DNA from: an uncultured Mycobacterium sp.
Lineage (GTDB): Bacteria; Actinomycetota; Actinomycetes; Mycobacteriales; Mycobacteriaceae
Length of the DNA stretch: 64,000 nt
Assembly: GCA_900078375.1 (NCBI GenBank)
Contig: FLQS01000009.1
Location: forward strand, 1-64,000
Direction of reading: 5' to 3'
Numbering within the stretch: position 1 is the first letter of the stretch; the number at the start of each line of letters is the position of its first letter. The translations under genes were made by a program, and so were the position numbers. The notes below the pieces were generated by a model. The model worked only from the letters and a program-made list of their open reading frames with translations, was not told the DNA's origin and did no database searches. Of this stretch, positions 36,078-45,655 are shown one piece after another.

Positions 36078-36907
36078 CTCAAGGGGTGAGCCGGCGGATC
36101 CGCCTCGCTTTTCTCCTCGTTCCGCCACTGGCCTGGCTGGTGGTGGCCTATCTGGGATCGCTTGGGGTACTGCTGCTCTCGGCGTTCTGGAGCACCGACA
36201 CTTTCACCGGCGCGGTGGTGCGGTCCTACACCAGTGACAACATCGTGCGGGTTCTCACCGACGCGGTGTTCCGCACAGCCACTCTGCGCACGATCGGAAT
36301 TGCGTTGAGCGTCACCGCGATCTGCATCCTGCTGGCGGTTCCGCTGGGGCTGTACATGGCCAAGGTCGCCTCGCCCCGAATGCGGCTGGCCCTGGTGGTC
36401 GCGGTGACGACGCCCTTGTGGGCCAGCTATCTGGTGAAGGCCTACGCATGGCGGATGCTGCTCTCACCGGAGGGCCCGTTGCACTGGCTGGCGGGTTACA
36501 CACCGGGCTATGGCCTCATCGCCACGGTGCTCACCCTGGCCTATCTGTGGCTGCCTTACATGGTGATCCCCGTGTTCGCTGCCTTCGAACGGGTGCCCGA
36601 CCCTCTGATCGACGCCAGCGCCGACTTGGGCGCCTCTGACCTCACCACGCTGCGAAGCATCGTCGCGCCGTTGGTGTTTCCCGGTATCGCGGCCGGTTCG
36701 ATCTTCACGTTCTCGCTGTCGATGGGTGACTACATCGCGGTGACGATCGTCGGCGGCAAGACCCAGATGCTGGGCAACATCATCTACGGGCAGCTCGTGA
36801 CGGCCAACAATCAGCCGCTGGCGGCCGCGCTGTCGCTGATCCCATTGGCCGCGATCGTGCTCTACCTGTTGGCGATGCGGCGCACCGGGGCATTGGAGAA
36901 CGTCTGA
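36056..36907 (+). CDS. potB: ABC transporter permease, PotB type
   Basis: The 283-residue inner-membrane subunit has about six transmembrane helices and the EAA loop LIDASADLGASDLTTLRSIV, which contacts the ATPase. The first helix is LAFLLVPPLAWLVVAYLGSL. ATG 36056 overlaps the end of potD by 22 bp; GTG 36086 is an alternative start just after potD. Its stop overlaps the next ATG (TGATG), showing translational coupling. Confidence 0.85.
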   Translation: MAADQGLTQGVSRRIRLAFLLVPPLAWLVVAYLGSLGVLLLSAFWSTDTFTGAVVRSYTSDNIVRVLTDAVFRTATLRTIGIALSVTAICILLAVPLGLYMAKVASPRMRLALVVAVTTPLWASYLVKAYAWRMLLSPEGPLHWLAGYTPGYGLIATVLTLAYLWLPYMVIPVFAAFERVPDPLIDASADLGASDLTTLRSIVAPLVFPGIAAGSIFTFSLSMGDYIAVTIVGGKTQMLGNIIYGQLVTANNQPLAAALSLIPLAAIVLYLLAMRRTGALENV

Positions 36908-37707
36908 TGCTGTCGAACGGGATGCGCCGCCTGGTCCGGAGTTGGACCGTGCTGGTGTTGGTTTTCTTGTACGCGCCTTTGCTTCTGGTCGTCGTCAACG
37001 CATTCAACTCGTCGAAGACGTTTGCGTTTCCGCCCACCGGGTTCACCTTGCAGTGGTGGGCCAGCGCCTGGAACAGCGAGGGCATGTGGCATTCGCTGGG
37101 CAACTCGGTGGTGGTGGGGGCGTGCGCGACGGCGCTGGCACTGGTGCTGGGCACCATGGCGGCGTTCGCCGTGCAGCGCTATCGCTTCTTCGGCCGGCAG
37201 ACCATCAGCTTTCTGGTGGTGTTGCCGATCACGCTGCCCGGGATCGTGACCGGTATCGCACTGAACGCCACGTTCACCTCGGCGCTGGGCATGACGCTGG
37301 GGCTGGCGACGGTCATCGTCGGGCATGCGACGTTCTGCATCGTGATCGTGTTCAACAACACCCAGGCCCGGCTGCGCCGGCTGGGCGCGGGACTCGAGGA
37401 CGCGTCGGCCGATCTGGGTGCCTCGGGCTGGCAGACGTTTCGGTACGTCACGTTCCCGATGATGCGCGGCGCGCTGCTGGCCGGCGCGATCCTGGCCTTT
37501 GCGCTGAGCTTCGACGAGATCGTGGTCACAACGTTCACCGCGGGCCCGACAGTGCAGACGCTGCCGATCTGGATATTCGGCAATCTGTTCCGGCCCAATC
37601 AGGCACCGGTGATCAACGTCGTCGCCGCCGCGTTGACCCTGCTCGCGGTGATTCCAGTGTGGCTGGCGCAGCGCTTCGGCGGCGACCCGGCGGCGACCCG
37701 GGTCTAA
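36907..37707 (+). CDS. potC: ABC transporter permease, PotC type
   Basis: Second permease of the heterodimeric channel, 266 residues with about six membrane spans. The EAA loop is LEDASADLGASGWQTFRYVT, followed by FPMMRGALLAGAILAFALSF and DEIVVTTF, characteristic of PotC-like proteins. It begins on the A of the upstream TGA (4-bp-type overlap) and closes the importer operon. A 68-bp gap follows before the MFS gene. Confidence 0.88.
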   Translation: MLSNGMRRLVRSWTVLVLVFLYAPLLLVVVNAFNSSKTFAFPPTGFTLQWWASAWNSEGMWHSLGNSVVVGACATALALVLGTMAAFAVQRYRFFGRQTISFLVVLPITLPGIVTGIALNATFTSALGMTLGLATVIVGHATFCIVIVFNNTQARLRRLGAGLEDASADLGASGWQTFRYVTFPMMRGALLAGAILAFALSFDEIVVTTFTAGPTVQTLPIWIFGNLFRPNQAPVINVVAAALTLLAVIPVWLAQRFGGDPAATRV

Positions 37708-37775
37708 GCCCGGGAATCAATTTGCGCCGCCGGGAGATGATTGGTTCAGGCGAACCGGTGAGAGGGTGATGGACA

Positions 37776-39068
37776 GTGCGGGCCTGGATTGTGTGGTCGA
37801 CGGGTGTGTTGGCCTACATCGTGGCCGTCCTGGACCGCACCACGCTCGGCGTCTCCGGGCTGGACGCCGCCAACCGGTTCTCGGCCAGCCCCGGTGTGCT
37901 GTCGACCTTCGTCGTGCTGCAGGTGATCGTCTACGCGGCTGCACAGATCCCGGCCGGCCTGCTGCTGGATCGCTTCGGGTCCAAGAAGATGATCCTGTCC
38001 GGCGCAGCCCTGATGGTGGCTGGGCAGCTCGCGCTCGCGTTCACCGTCTCACTGCCTACGGCGATCGCCGCGCGCGCGGTGGTGGGCCTGGGCGATGCAT
38101 TCACGTTCATCTCGGTGCTGAGGCTGGTTCCGCACTGGTTCAAACCGCGCCAGATCCCGTTGGTGACCCAATTGACCGGTATCTCAGGGCAACTCGGCCA
38201 GGTGCTCTCGGCGGTGCCGTTCCTGTCTCTGCTGATCGGCTCGGGGTGGACCAGGGCGTACACGGCCGTCGCGGCATTCGGCGTGCTGTCGCTGGTGCTG
38301 ACCCTGCTGCTGGTGAAGAACGCCCCGCCCGGCGTCGCCGTTCACGACCCGGTGATCAGCCTGCGCGAGACGCTGGCCAGCGTGAAGACAATCTGGATGC
38401 GCCCGGGCACCCGGTTGGGATTCTTCACGCATATGGGCACCCAGTTCTCGGTCACGGTGTTCGCGTTGATGTGGGGTGTCCCGTATCTGACGGTGGCGCA
38501 AAATCTTTCGCGTAGTGAGGCGGGCACGCTACTGACCATCTCGGTGGTCGCCGCGATCATCTTCGGTGTGGTGATCGGGCTGGTCACCGGCCGGCACCCG
38601 CACCGGCGCTCGTGGGTGGTGCTGGGAATCGTGATCAGCAACGCCCTGGTGTGGACGGTCGTGCTCGCGCTGCCACACGCCGCGCCGCACTGGCTGCTGG
38701 TCGTGCTGATCGTGGTGATCTCGGTCGGTGGACCGGGATCCATGGTCGGCTTCGACTTCGCCCGCACGTTCAACCCCCGTTCCACGCTGGGGACCGCGCA
38801 GGGCGCGGTGAACATGGGTGGCTTCCTGGCCTCGCTGCTGGTGATGCAGGCGATGGGCATGATCATCGGCGCGACCGGCGGCTACTCGTTCGACTCGTTC
38901 CGGCTGGCGTGGTGCGTGCAATACGCAGTGTGGGTGCTGGCCATCGCCGGCATCTTGATCACCCGCAGGAAGGCGCTCCGCACGATCGGTGACATCGAGG
39001 AGAGCCGCTATCTGCTGGAGTTTTTCAGCGACGCCCAACTCGCGCCGGCATCCCGCCGCGATCGGTAA
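37776..39068 (+). CDS. MFS transporter
   Basis: A 430-residue major facilitator with 12 predicted membrane helices. LLDRFGSKKMILSG is the conserved loop 2-3 motif, and the second half repeats a related loop (GLVTGRHPHRRSWVVLG). PGSMVGFDFARTFNPRSTLG then TAQGAVNMGG is reminiscent of nitrate/organic-acid carriers, but the substrate is open. The start is GTG 37776. It lies downstream of the polyamine importer and may share its transcript. Confidence 0.82.
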   Translation: MRAWIVWSTGVLAYIVAVLDRTTLGVSGLDAANRFSASPGVLSTFVVLQVIVYAAAQIPAGLLLDRFGSKKMILSGAALMVAGQLALAFTVSLPTAIAARAVVGLGDAFTFISVLRLVPHWFKPRQIPLVTQLTGISGQLGQVLSAVPFLSLLIGSGWTRAYTAVAAFGVLSLVLTLLLVKNAPPGVAVHDPVISLRETLASVKTIWMRPGTRLGFFTHMGTQFSVTVFALMWGVPYLTVAQNLSRSEAGTLLTISVVAAIIFGVVIGLVTGRHPHRRSWVVLGIVISNALVWTVVLALPHAAPHWLLVVLIVVISVGGPGSMVGFDFARTFNPRSTLGTAQGAVNMGGFLASLLVMQAMGMIIGATGGYSFDSFRLAWCVQYAVWVLAIAGILITRRKALRTIGDIEESRYLLEFFSDAQLAPASRRDR

Positions 39069-39193
39069 CACTCGCGAGCGGGGTGCCGATATTCCAGTCA
39101 GCCCCGAGCTGCCGTGCAAAACCCGACTCCACGGCAGCCCGGGCTCCAACTTTTCTCAGCCCGGATCACCGCGGCGATGAGGCCCATCATCCG

Positions 39194-39207
39194 GTGACTT
39201 CCGACCC
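39194..39207 (+). promoter_or_regulatory. DosR-box-like site before tgs
   Basis: GTGACTTCCGACCC matches the core GGGACTTNNGTCCC at 10 of 12 specified positions. It lies 63 bp upstream of the acyltransferase ATG, a usual distance for DosR activation. Confidence 0.55.
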
Positions 39208-39270
39208 TGCCGCGGACACCGCCAGCCCGGAACACTGATTCGCGCAGGGTTAGCGAAAGGGTCGGCGGGT

Positions 39271-40692
39271 ATGGCTGGGAAAGTCACGCACCTCACGACT
39301 CTGGATGCCGGATTCCTGCAAATTGAGGACACCGACCACCACGTCAGTCTCGCGATCGGCGCGGTCGCGGTGCTGGAAGGTCCCGCACCGGAGTTCGGGG
39401 TGGCGCTGGAAACCATGGGCCCACGATGCCTGGCCAACCCACGTGCCACCCAGGTGCTACGCACCCATCCGCTGGATCTGACCGCACCCGAATGGGTCGA
39501 CGATCCGACATTCGACTTGAACCATCACGTGCGACGAACCGCACTGCCACATCCCGGCGACGATGCCGAGCTGTACGCCGAGGTCGCCTCGATCATGGAG
39601 CGCCGGCTCGATCGTGACCGACCGTTGTGGGAATGCTGGGTGATCGAGGGGCTGGCCGACGATCGCTGGGCGGTGCTGATCAAGGTGCACCATGCGCTGG
39701 CCGACGGCATCGCGGCCACCAACCTGCTCACCGGACTGTGCGATGACGCCAATGTTGCGAGCTTCGCCGGCTCCATCGGAGCCGCCCGGCATCAGGGCGG
39801 TCGGCCCGGCCCCCCGCTGCCCAGCTCGAATCCCTTGAATTGGCTGGGCGATTCGGTGCGGTTCGGGCTCAGCGCGGGCAAGATGGTGCTGCGGGCTGCC
39901 GCCGGCGCCGCGGAGATCACCGCCAGTATGCTGCGCCCGGCGGCCCGCTCGTCGTTCACCGGGCCGGTCGGCGACCTGCGCCGCTACAGCTCGGCTGTGG
40001 TGAAGCTACGCGACGTCGATGAGATCGCCCATACCTTCGGAACCACCATCAACGACGTCGCGCTGGCCGCGGTGGCCGACAGCTATCGGGCCGCGCTACT
40101 GCGTCGCGGTGAGCAGCCCCGCCCCGATTCGCTGCGCACCCTGGTCCCGGTGTCGGTGCGTGCCACCGAGGCCATGGATGTCTCGGACAATCGGGTGTCG
40201 CTGATGCTGCCGCTGCTGCCGGTCGACGTGGCCGATCCGCTCCAGCGGCTACGAACGGTGCATGACCGGCTCGAGGTCGCCAAGTCCAGTGGCCAACGGC
40301 AGGCGGGCAGCATCTTGGTGTGGGCGACCAACCTGATCCCGTTCCCGGTGACGGCGTGGACGGTTCGGCTGCTGTCGCGGCTTCCCCAGCGATCAGTGGT
40401 CACCGTGGTGACCAACGTGCCGGGCCCGCGCCAACCCCTAATCGTTATGGGCCGCAAGGTGGTTCGCCTGTTGCCGGTCCCACCGATCGCGGCGGGCTTG
40501 CGCACCGGCATCGCGATCCTCAGCTACGCCGATGAGCTGGCCTTCGGGCTGGTAGTCGACTTCGACACCGCCCCGGACGTCGACGAGCTCGCCATCGGCA
40601 TCGAGCGCGGGGTGCAACGCCTGTACCGGCTGGCCAAGGCCGGTGGGCAGCCGCCCCGCAAGGGTGATCTGCTGCTATCGTCCGACGGCTGA
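39271..40692 (+). CDS. tgs1: wax ester synthase / diacylglycerol acyltransferase, Tgs1 type
   Basis: It forms triacylglycerol from diacylglycerol and acyl-CoA at the membrane, the carbon store of dormant mycobacteria. The 473-residue protein has HLTTLDAGFLQIEDTDHHVS at the N-terminus, the catalytic HHALADG (His140, His141, Asp145, Gly146), and NDVALAAVADSYRAALLRRG, PVSVRATE, NVPGPRQPL and YADELAFGLV of the C-terminal DUF1298 part. The sequence reads very close to DosR-regulated Rv3130c. A DosR-like box precedes it. Confidence 0.88.
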   Translation: MAGKVTHLTTLDAGFLQIEDTDHHVSLAIGAVAVLEGPAPEFGVALETMGPRCLANPRATQVLRTHPLDLTAPEWVDDPTFDLNHHVRRTALPHPGDDAELYAEVASIMERRLDRDRPLWECWVIEGLADDRWAVLIKVHHALADGIAATNLLTGLCDDANVASFAGSIGAARHQGGRPGPPLPSSNPLNWLGDSVRFGLSAGKMVLRAAAGAAEITASMLRPAARSSFTGPVGDLRRYSSAVVKLRDVDEIAHTFGTTINDVALAAVADSYRAALLRRGEQPRPDSLRTLVPVSVRATEAMDVSDNRVSLMLPLLPVDVADPLQRLRTVHDRLEVAKSSGQRQAGSILVWATNLIPFPVTAWTVRLLSRLPQRSVVTVVTNVPGPRQPLIVMGRKVVRLLPVPPIAAGLRTGIAILSYADELAFGLVVDFDTAPDVDELAIGIERGVQRLYRLAKAGGQPPRKGDLLLSSDG

Positions 40693-40693
40693 T

Positions 40694-43357
40694 TCAGGCT
40701 CCGCGCTGCGGGAGCCGCCCGCTGTGGCTGAATCGCGCTGCGCGCCGGTGAATGCGGTGCTCGCGGCCACGGGTGCGCTGCGGCGCGTCGGCCGCCCGCG
40801 TCGGCTCGGCATAAAAGACTTTCTTGGTGATCTCGACCAGAACCAGGTAGGCAAGAGTGAACAGGGCCAGCGCGCCGAAGAACTGCCACGGTAACGTCGT
40901 GAAGCCAAGCGCCCGCGCGAATGGCGACAGCGTCAACGCGATACCGATCGCGATGATCGACAAGGTGCTCAGCGTCAGCCAGCCGCCCGGCCTGCTCCGC
41001 AGGAACGGAATACGCCGAGTGCGGATCGCGAAGATGATCAACGTCTGGGTGGCCAACGATTCGACGAACCAACCGGTCCGGAATTCGACCGGTCCGGCGT
41101 GCAGCACGCCGAGCATCAATCCGAACGTCAGGAAGTCGAACAGCGAACTGATTGGCCCAAAAGTCAGCATGAACCGCCGGATGAAGGCGATGTTCCAGTG
41201 CGACGGCGCCTGCAGCTGCTCGTCGTCGACCCGGTCGGTGGGAATGGCCAGCTGCGAGCTGTCGTAGAGCAGGTTGTTCAGCAGGATCTGGCTCGGCAGC
41301 ATCGGCAGGAAGCTCAACACCGCGGAGGCCGCCGCAGCGGAGAACATGTTGCCGAAGTTGCTCGACGTCCCCATCAGCACGTACTTGATGGTGTTGGCGA
41401 AAATACGGCGGCCCTCGGCCACACCGCTGGCCAGCACCCCCAGATCCTTTTCCAGCAGCACCACATCGGCGGCGTCCTTGGCGACATCAGTGGCGGTGTC
41501 GACCGAGATCCCGACATCGGCCGCGTGCAGCGCCAGCGCGTCATTGACACCATCGCCGAGGAACCCGACCGACCGGCCATGGTGCCGCAAAACGCTGATG
41601 AGCTTGGCCTTCTGCTCGGGCGAAATCCGCGCGAAGATCGTGGCATTCTGGGCCGCCGATTCGAACGCGGCGTCGTCGAGCTCCTCCAACTGAGCGCCGG
41701 TGACCGTGCCCTTTGATGCCAAACCCAGTTCGTCACAGACCTTTTCGGCCACCTTCGGGTTGTCGCCGGTCGCGATCTTCACTTCGATACCCAAGTCAGC
41801 CAATCGCTGCAGCGAAGCGCGAGCGGCAAGTTTGGGTTGGTCGGCGAAGACCAGGAAACCGTCGAGCCTCAGACCAACTTCGTCGGCGGCAGTGATCGCG
41901 GACAATTCCGGCGCCGGCCTGCTGGCCACCGCGACCACCCGCCGGCCCTGGGCGAACAGGGCGCCCATCAGATCGTGTGCCGCCGACGGCACCTCGGCGC
42001 AATGGTCAAGCACCTGTTCGGGTGCGCCCTTGACGATGAGCCTCCGGCGGCACCCGATCTGATGGGCGCCGTCGTCGACCAGCGCCGACGTCGCGCGCCG
42101 AAGGTGGTCGAATGGCAGTTCCGCGATTCGGCGCGCACCGCGGGTGACCACCTGCTGTCCGGCATCGGACTCCCACAGCGCGGCGTCCAACTCGTTGGCG
42201 CTGGTTCCGCCGCACTCTGGATCGACGTCGGTGGCCAGTAATCCGTTGCGCAGCACCGCGTCCGAGGTCGCACCGGAAGCATCGACGGCCTCGATCAACA
42301 TGATCCGGCCCTCGGTGAGAGTTCCGGTCTTGTCAGTGATGAGGATGTCGATATCACCGAGATCCTCGATGCACACCAGCCTCTTGACCAGCACCTTGAG
42401 CCGGGCCAGCCGGCGCGACCCGGTGGCCAGGCTGGTGCTGACCACCGCAGGCAGCAGCTGCGGGGTGATGCCCACCGCGATCGCCAGGGCGAAGAGCACC
42501 GAGTCGATCACCGGACGGCGCAGCAGCAAGTTGGTCACCAGAATCAGCACGGTCAGGACGATCGCAACCTGCAGCAGCAGGTAGGAGAACCGGCGCAGCC
42601 CGGCCTGGAAGTCGGTCTCGGGCTGGCGCTCCCCCAATCCCGCCGCGATCCGGCCGAACTGCGCGTCCAGTCCGGTCGCGTACACCACGGCGGTCGCGCA
42701 CCCGGCACTGACGACGGTGCCCATGAACGCCAGATCTCCCGCGTCGGCCAGGGCCGTGCCCGGCGGTGCGGGTGCAATGGACTTCTCGGATGCCGTCGAT
42801 TCACCGGTGAGGATGCTCTCGTTGCACTCCAAGCCGTTGACGGTGAGCAGCCGCACGTCGGCCGGAACTAACTCACCGAGCGCGAGTTCGATCACGTCTC
42901 CCGGCACCAACTCGTTGACGTCGAGCTTCACGTAGCTGCCGTCACGACGGACCACCGCGTTGTGCCGGACGCTCGAATGCAGCGCGGCGCTCGCACGCTC
43001 GGCGCGGTATTCGTTGATGAAGCCCAGACCGATGCTGACCACCAAGATGATGCCGATGATGACGGCCTGGGTGCCATCGCCGAGGAAATAGGACACGACA
43101 GCCGTCGCCGCCAGAAGCGCCAGCACAGCATTGTTGAGCTGCCTGCGCAACACGGCCCACGCGCTAACCCGATGGGTGCGAAGTGAATTGGGTCCAATCC
43201 GGGCCAGCCGGGTGGCAGCTTCGCCGTTCGACAGTCCCTCCGTCGAGGTGTCAAGCCAGCGCAACACATCGACCAGCGGCGCTGCCGCGACTGCCGCTGC
43301 TGTCAGCGGCGGGGAGCCCGACGCCGCGGCGTGTTCATCGGGAACGGTTGCCGTCAC
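40694..43357 (-). CDS. mgtA: magnesium-transporting P-type ATPase
   Basis: An 887-residue P3B-type ATPase that imports Mg2+ at the expense of ATP. The actuator motif is ILTGESTASEK, the phosphorylation motif DKTGTLTEG (Asp near 342), the nucleotide-binding KGAPEQVLDHC, and the hinge GDGVNDALALHAADVGISVD. MGTSSNFGNMFSAAAASAVL followed by LPSQILLNNLLYD in M5-M6 is diagnostic for MgtA/MgtB. It overlaps the upstream PEP synthase gene by 23 bp, so it is the last gene of a minus-strand operon. DosR-regulated CtpF is a different P-type ATPase. Confidence 0.9.
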   Translation of the reverse strand: MTATVPDEHAAASGSPPLTAAAVAAAPLVDVLRWLDTSTEGLSNGEAATRLARIGPNSLRTHRVSAWAVLRRQLNNAVLALLAATAVVSYFLGDGTQAVIIGIILVVSIGLGFINEYRAERASAALHSSVRHNAVVRRDGSYVKLDVNELVPGDVIELALGELVPADVRLLTVNGLECNESILTGESTASEKSIAPAPPGTALADAGDLAFMGTVVSAGCATAVVYATGLDAQFGRIAAGLGERQPETDFQAGLRRFSYLLLQVAIVLTVLILVTNLLLRRPVIDSVLFALAIAVGITPQLLPAVVSTSLATGSRRLARLKVLVKRLVCIEDLGDIDILITDKTGTLTEGRIMLIEAVDASGATSDAVLRNGLLATDVDPECGGTSANELDAALWESDAGQQVVTRGARRIAELPFDHLRRATSALVDDGAHQIGCRRRLIVKGAPEQVLDHCAEVPSAAHDLMGALFAQGRRVVAVASRPAPELSAITAADEVGLRLDGFLVFADQPKLAARASLQRLADLGIEVKIATGDNPKVAEKVCDELGLASKGTVTGAQLEELDDAAFESAAQNATIFARISPEQKAKLISVLRHHGRSVGFLGDGVNDALALHAADVGISVDTATDVAKDAADVVLLEKDLGVLASGVAEGRRIFANTIKYVLMGTSSNFGNMFSAAAASAVLSFLPMLPSQILLNNLLYDSSQLAIPTDRVDDEQLQAPSHWNIAFIRRFMLTFGPISSLFDFLTFGLMLGVLHAGPVEFRTGWFVESLATQTLIIFAIRTRRIPFLRSRPGGWLTLSTLSIIAIGIALTLSPFARALGFTTLPWQFFGALALFTLAYLVLVEITKKVFYAEPTRAADAPQRTRGREHRIHRRAARFSHSGRLPQRGA

Positions 43358-45626
43358 CGGCCAGCGCCGCTTCCAGGAGCATCCGCCGTTCGGCTGCGGC
43401 GACCGTGCGCCGGGCCGGGCCGGCTGCGTCGGGATTCACCGAAACCGACGTGATGCCCATCCGCACGAGGTGTTCGGCAAAAGCCGGCTTGGCCGAGGGC
43501 GCCTGTCCGCACAACGACGACGTTATGCCCAACCGACGCGCAGTGCTCACGATCTGGCCGATCGCGTCGAGCACCGCCGCATCGGACTCGTCGAACAGCT
43601 CGGCGCAGATATCGGAGTCGCGGTCGACGCCCAGCATCAACTGAGTCAGGTCATTACTGCCGATCGACACCCCGTCGATGCCCATGCCCACGTACTCGGG
43701 CAGCCAGTACACCACCGAAGGAACCTCCGCCATCACCCAGCGATGCAAGCCGCGTTGGGCGCCCAACGGGCTCGCGTCAACCAGCGACAGGCACTCCTCG
43801 AGCTCCCATTTCGTACGCACGAACGGAATCATCAAGTGCAGGTTGGGGTTCTGCTCGCGGACCCGAGCCAGCGCGCGCAGTTCCAGCGCGAAGACATCGG
43901 GCTCCTTGACGTAGCGATAGCAGCCGCGATAGCCGATCATCGGGTTGTGCTCCACGGGTTCGTAGGTTTCCCCACCCTGCAGTCCGCGGAACTCGTTGGT
44001 GCGGAAGTCGGTCGCCCGGTAGACCACCGGCCGTGGCGCGAATGCCGCGGCGATCCGCCCGACCGCGGCGGCCAGCGCGTCCACCAGAGTCTCCTGCTCA
44101 CCCCGGGCGATCAGGTCGCGCGGATGCCGGTTGCGCAGCGCGTCGGTGAGGATGAACTCCGCCCGCAGCAGCCCAACCCCGTCGACATCGGCAGCGGCAA
44201 CGCGTTCGGCGCTGTCGGGCATGGCGAGGTTGACGTAGATCTTGGTGGCGGTCACCTCCGAGACCGGAGCGGCGGCGGTCGGCGCCTGCGCGACGGGAGT
44301 GGTCTGGGCGCCACCGGACATCACGCGGCCGGTGAGAACCCGGCCGTGGGTGCCGTCGACGGTGACGACCATGCCGTCCTTCAGGTCGGTGGTCGCGGTG
44401 CGGGCCCCGACAATGCAGGGCACGCCGAGCTCGCGGGCCACGATGGCCGCGTGGCAGGTCATTCCGCCGGTGTCGGTCACCAGCGCCGAAGCGCGGCGCA
44501 TGGTCGGCAACCAGTCCGGGTTCGTCATCTGGGCCACGAGCACCTCGCCGTCGAGCAGCTTGCCGCCCTCCGCGGGAGTGAGCAGCACCCGGACGGTGCC
44601 GGCCGCCTCCCCCGGGGCGGCCGGCAGTCCGCGCGCCACCACGTCGTGGCTCTCGGGAGTGGTCATGGTGGCGTGGTGCAACGTGGTGATCGGGCGGGCC
44701 TGCACCAGCCATGCCTTACCCCCGGCGATGGCCCATTCGGTGTCCTGCGGACATCCGTTGTGCCGTTCGGTGGCCATCGCCAGCTCGACGATCTCGCGGA
44801 TCTCGTCGTCGCTGAGCACCCGCGCCTGCGCCTGCTCCGCGCTGAGGTCGACGGACAGGTCGTTGCCGTCGGGTCCCCGCACGATCTTGAAGGACTTGTT
44901 TCCCAGCCTTGTGCTGACGATCTCTCTCGTGTCCTTGGCGACGATGTACGTGTCGGGTTCGACCGAACCGGACACCACCACCTCACCCTGCCCGAATGCC
45001 CCTTCGACGACCACGCGGTCTTCGGCGCCGGTGCTCGGGTCGGCCGTGAAAGCCACGCCTGATCGCTCCGAGGCGATCATCACCTGCACGACGACGGCCA
45101 TCGCCGGGTCGCCGGTAAACTTACGGCTTGCTCGGTAGGTGACCACCCGCGGGCTGAAAAGTGAAGCCCAGCAACGCTGTACCGCCTCGATCAATTCATC
45201 TTCACCGCTGATGTTGGTGAAAGTGGCATTCATTCCGGCGAACGACGCGTCGGCGCCGTCCTCACCGGTCGCCGACGACCGAACCGCCACCACCGCGCCT
45301 GGTCCAAGCGTGCGGTACGCAGCCAACACTCGTTCGCGGACCTCATCGGCCACGCCGGCCTTCCACACCAGCGCCTGCATCCGCTCGCACGTCTCAGCCA
45401 GGTCAGCCGGATCACCTGACAGCGCGGCGCGGTGTGCGGAGTTCAGTTCGTCGGCGACTCCCCCCTCGCGCATCGAATCCAGATAGCAATCCCGTAGCAA
45501 GACGAAGCCGGGTGGCACGGGCAGATTCGCGGCGACCATCTCGCCCATGTTGGCGCCCTTACCACCGGCCTCCTCGGCATCGGTGATCCGCAAGTCGGCA
45601 ATGTCTTCGACGTAATGGCTCGGCAT
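43335..45626 (-). CDS. ppsA: phosphoenolpyruvate synthase
   Basis: It converts pyruvate and ATP to PEP, AMP and phosphate for gluconeogenesis. The 763-residue protein has an N-terminal ATP-grasp domain (AGGKGANMGEM, VAVRSSATGED), a swivelling phosphohistidine domain with the phosphorylated His near 389 in TGGMTCHAAIVARELGVPCI, and a C-terminal PEP/pyruvate barrel with VSIGSNDLTQLMLGVDRDS and the catalytic Cys near 705 (SSLCGQAPS). ATG 45626 follows GAGGAG. It lies 29 bp after the kinase gene and overlaps mgtA. Confidence 0.92.
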   Translation of the reverse strand: MPSHYVEDIADLRITDAEEAGGKGANMGEMVAANLPVPPGFVLLRDCYLDSMREGGVADELNSAHRAALSGDPADLAETCERMQALVWKAGVADEVRERVLAAYRTLGPGAVVAVRSSATGEDGADASFAGMNATFTNISGEDELIEAVQRCWASLFSPRVVTYRASRKFTGDPAMAVVVQVMIASERSGVAFTADPSTGAEDRVVVEGAFGQGEVVVSGSVEPDTYIVAKDTREIVSTRLGNKSFKIVRGPDGNDLSVDLSAEQAQARVLSDDEIREIVELAMATERHNGCPQDTEWAIAGGKAWLVQARPITTLHHATMTTPESHDVVARGLPAAPGEAAGTVRVLLTPAEGGKLLDGEVLVAQMTNPDWLPTMRRASALVTDTGGMTCHAAIVARELGVPCIVGARTATTDLKDGMVVTVDGTHGRVLTGRVMSGGAQTTPVAQAPTAAAPVSEVTATKIYVNLAMPDSAERVAAADVDGVGLLRAEFILTDALRNRHPRDLIARGEQETLVDALAAAVGRIAAAFAPRPVVYRATDFRTNEFRGLQGGETYEPVEHNPMIGYRGCYRYVKEPDVFALELRALARVREQNPNLHLMIPFVRTKWELEECLSLVDASPLGAQRGLHRWVMAEVPSVVYWLPEYVGMGIDGVSIGSNDLTQLMLGVDRDSDICAELFDESDAAVLDAIGQIVSTARRLGITSSLCGQAPSAKPAFAEHLVRMGITSVSVNPDAAGPARRTVAAAERRMLLEAALAGDGNRSR

Positions 45627-45655
45627 CTGGCTCTCCTCTGGTGTCGCGAGATTTC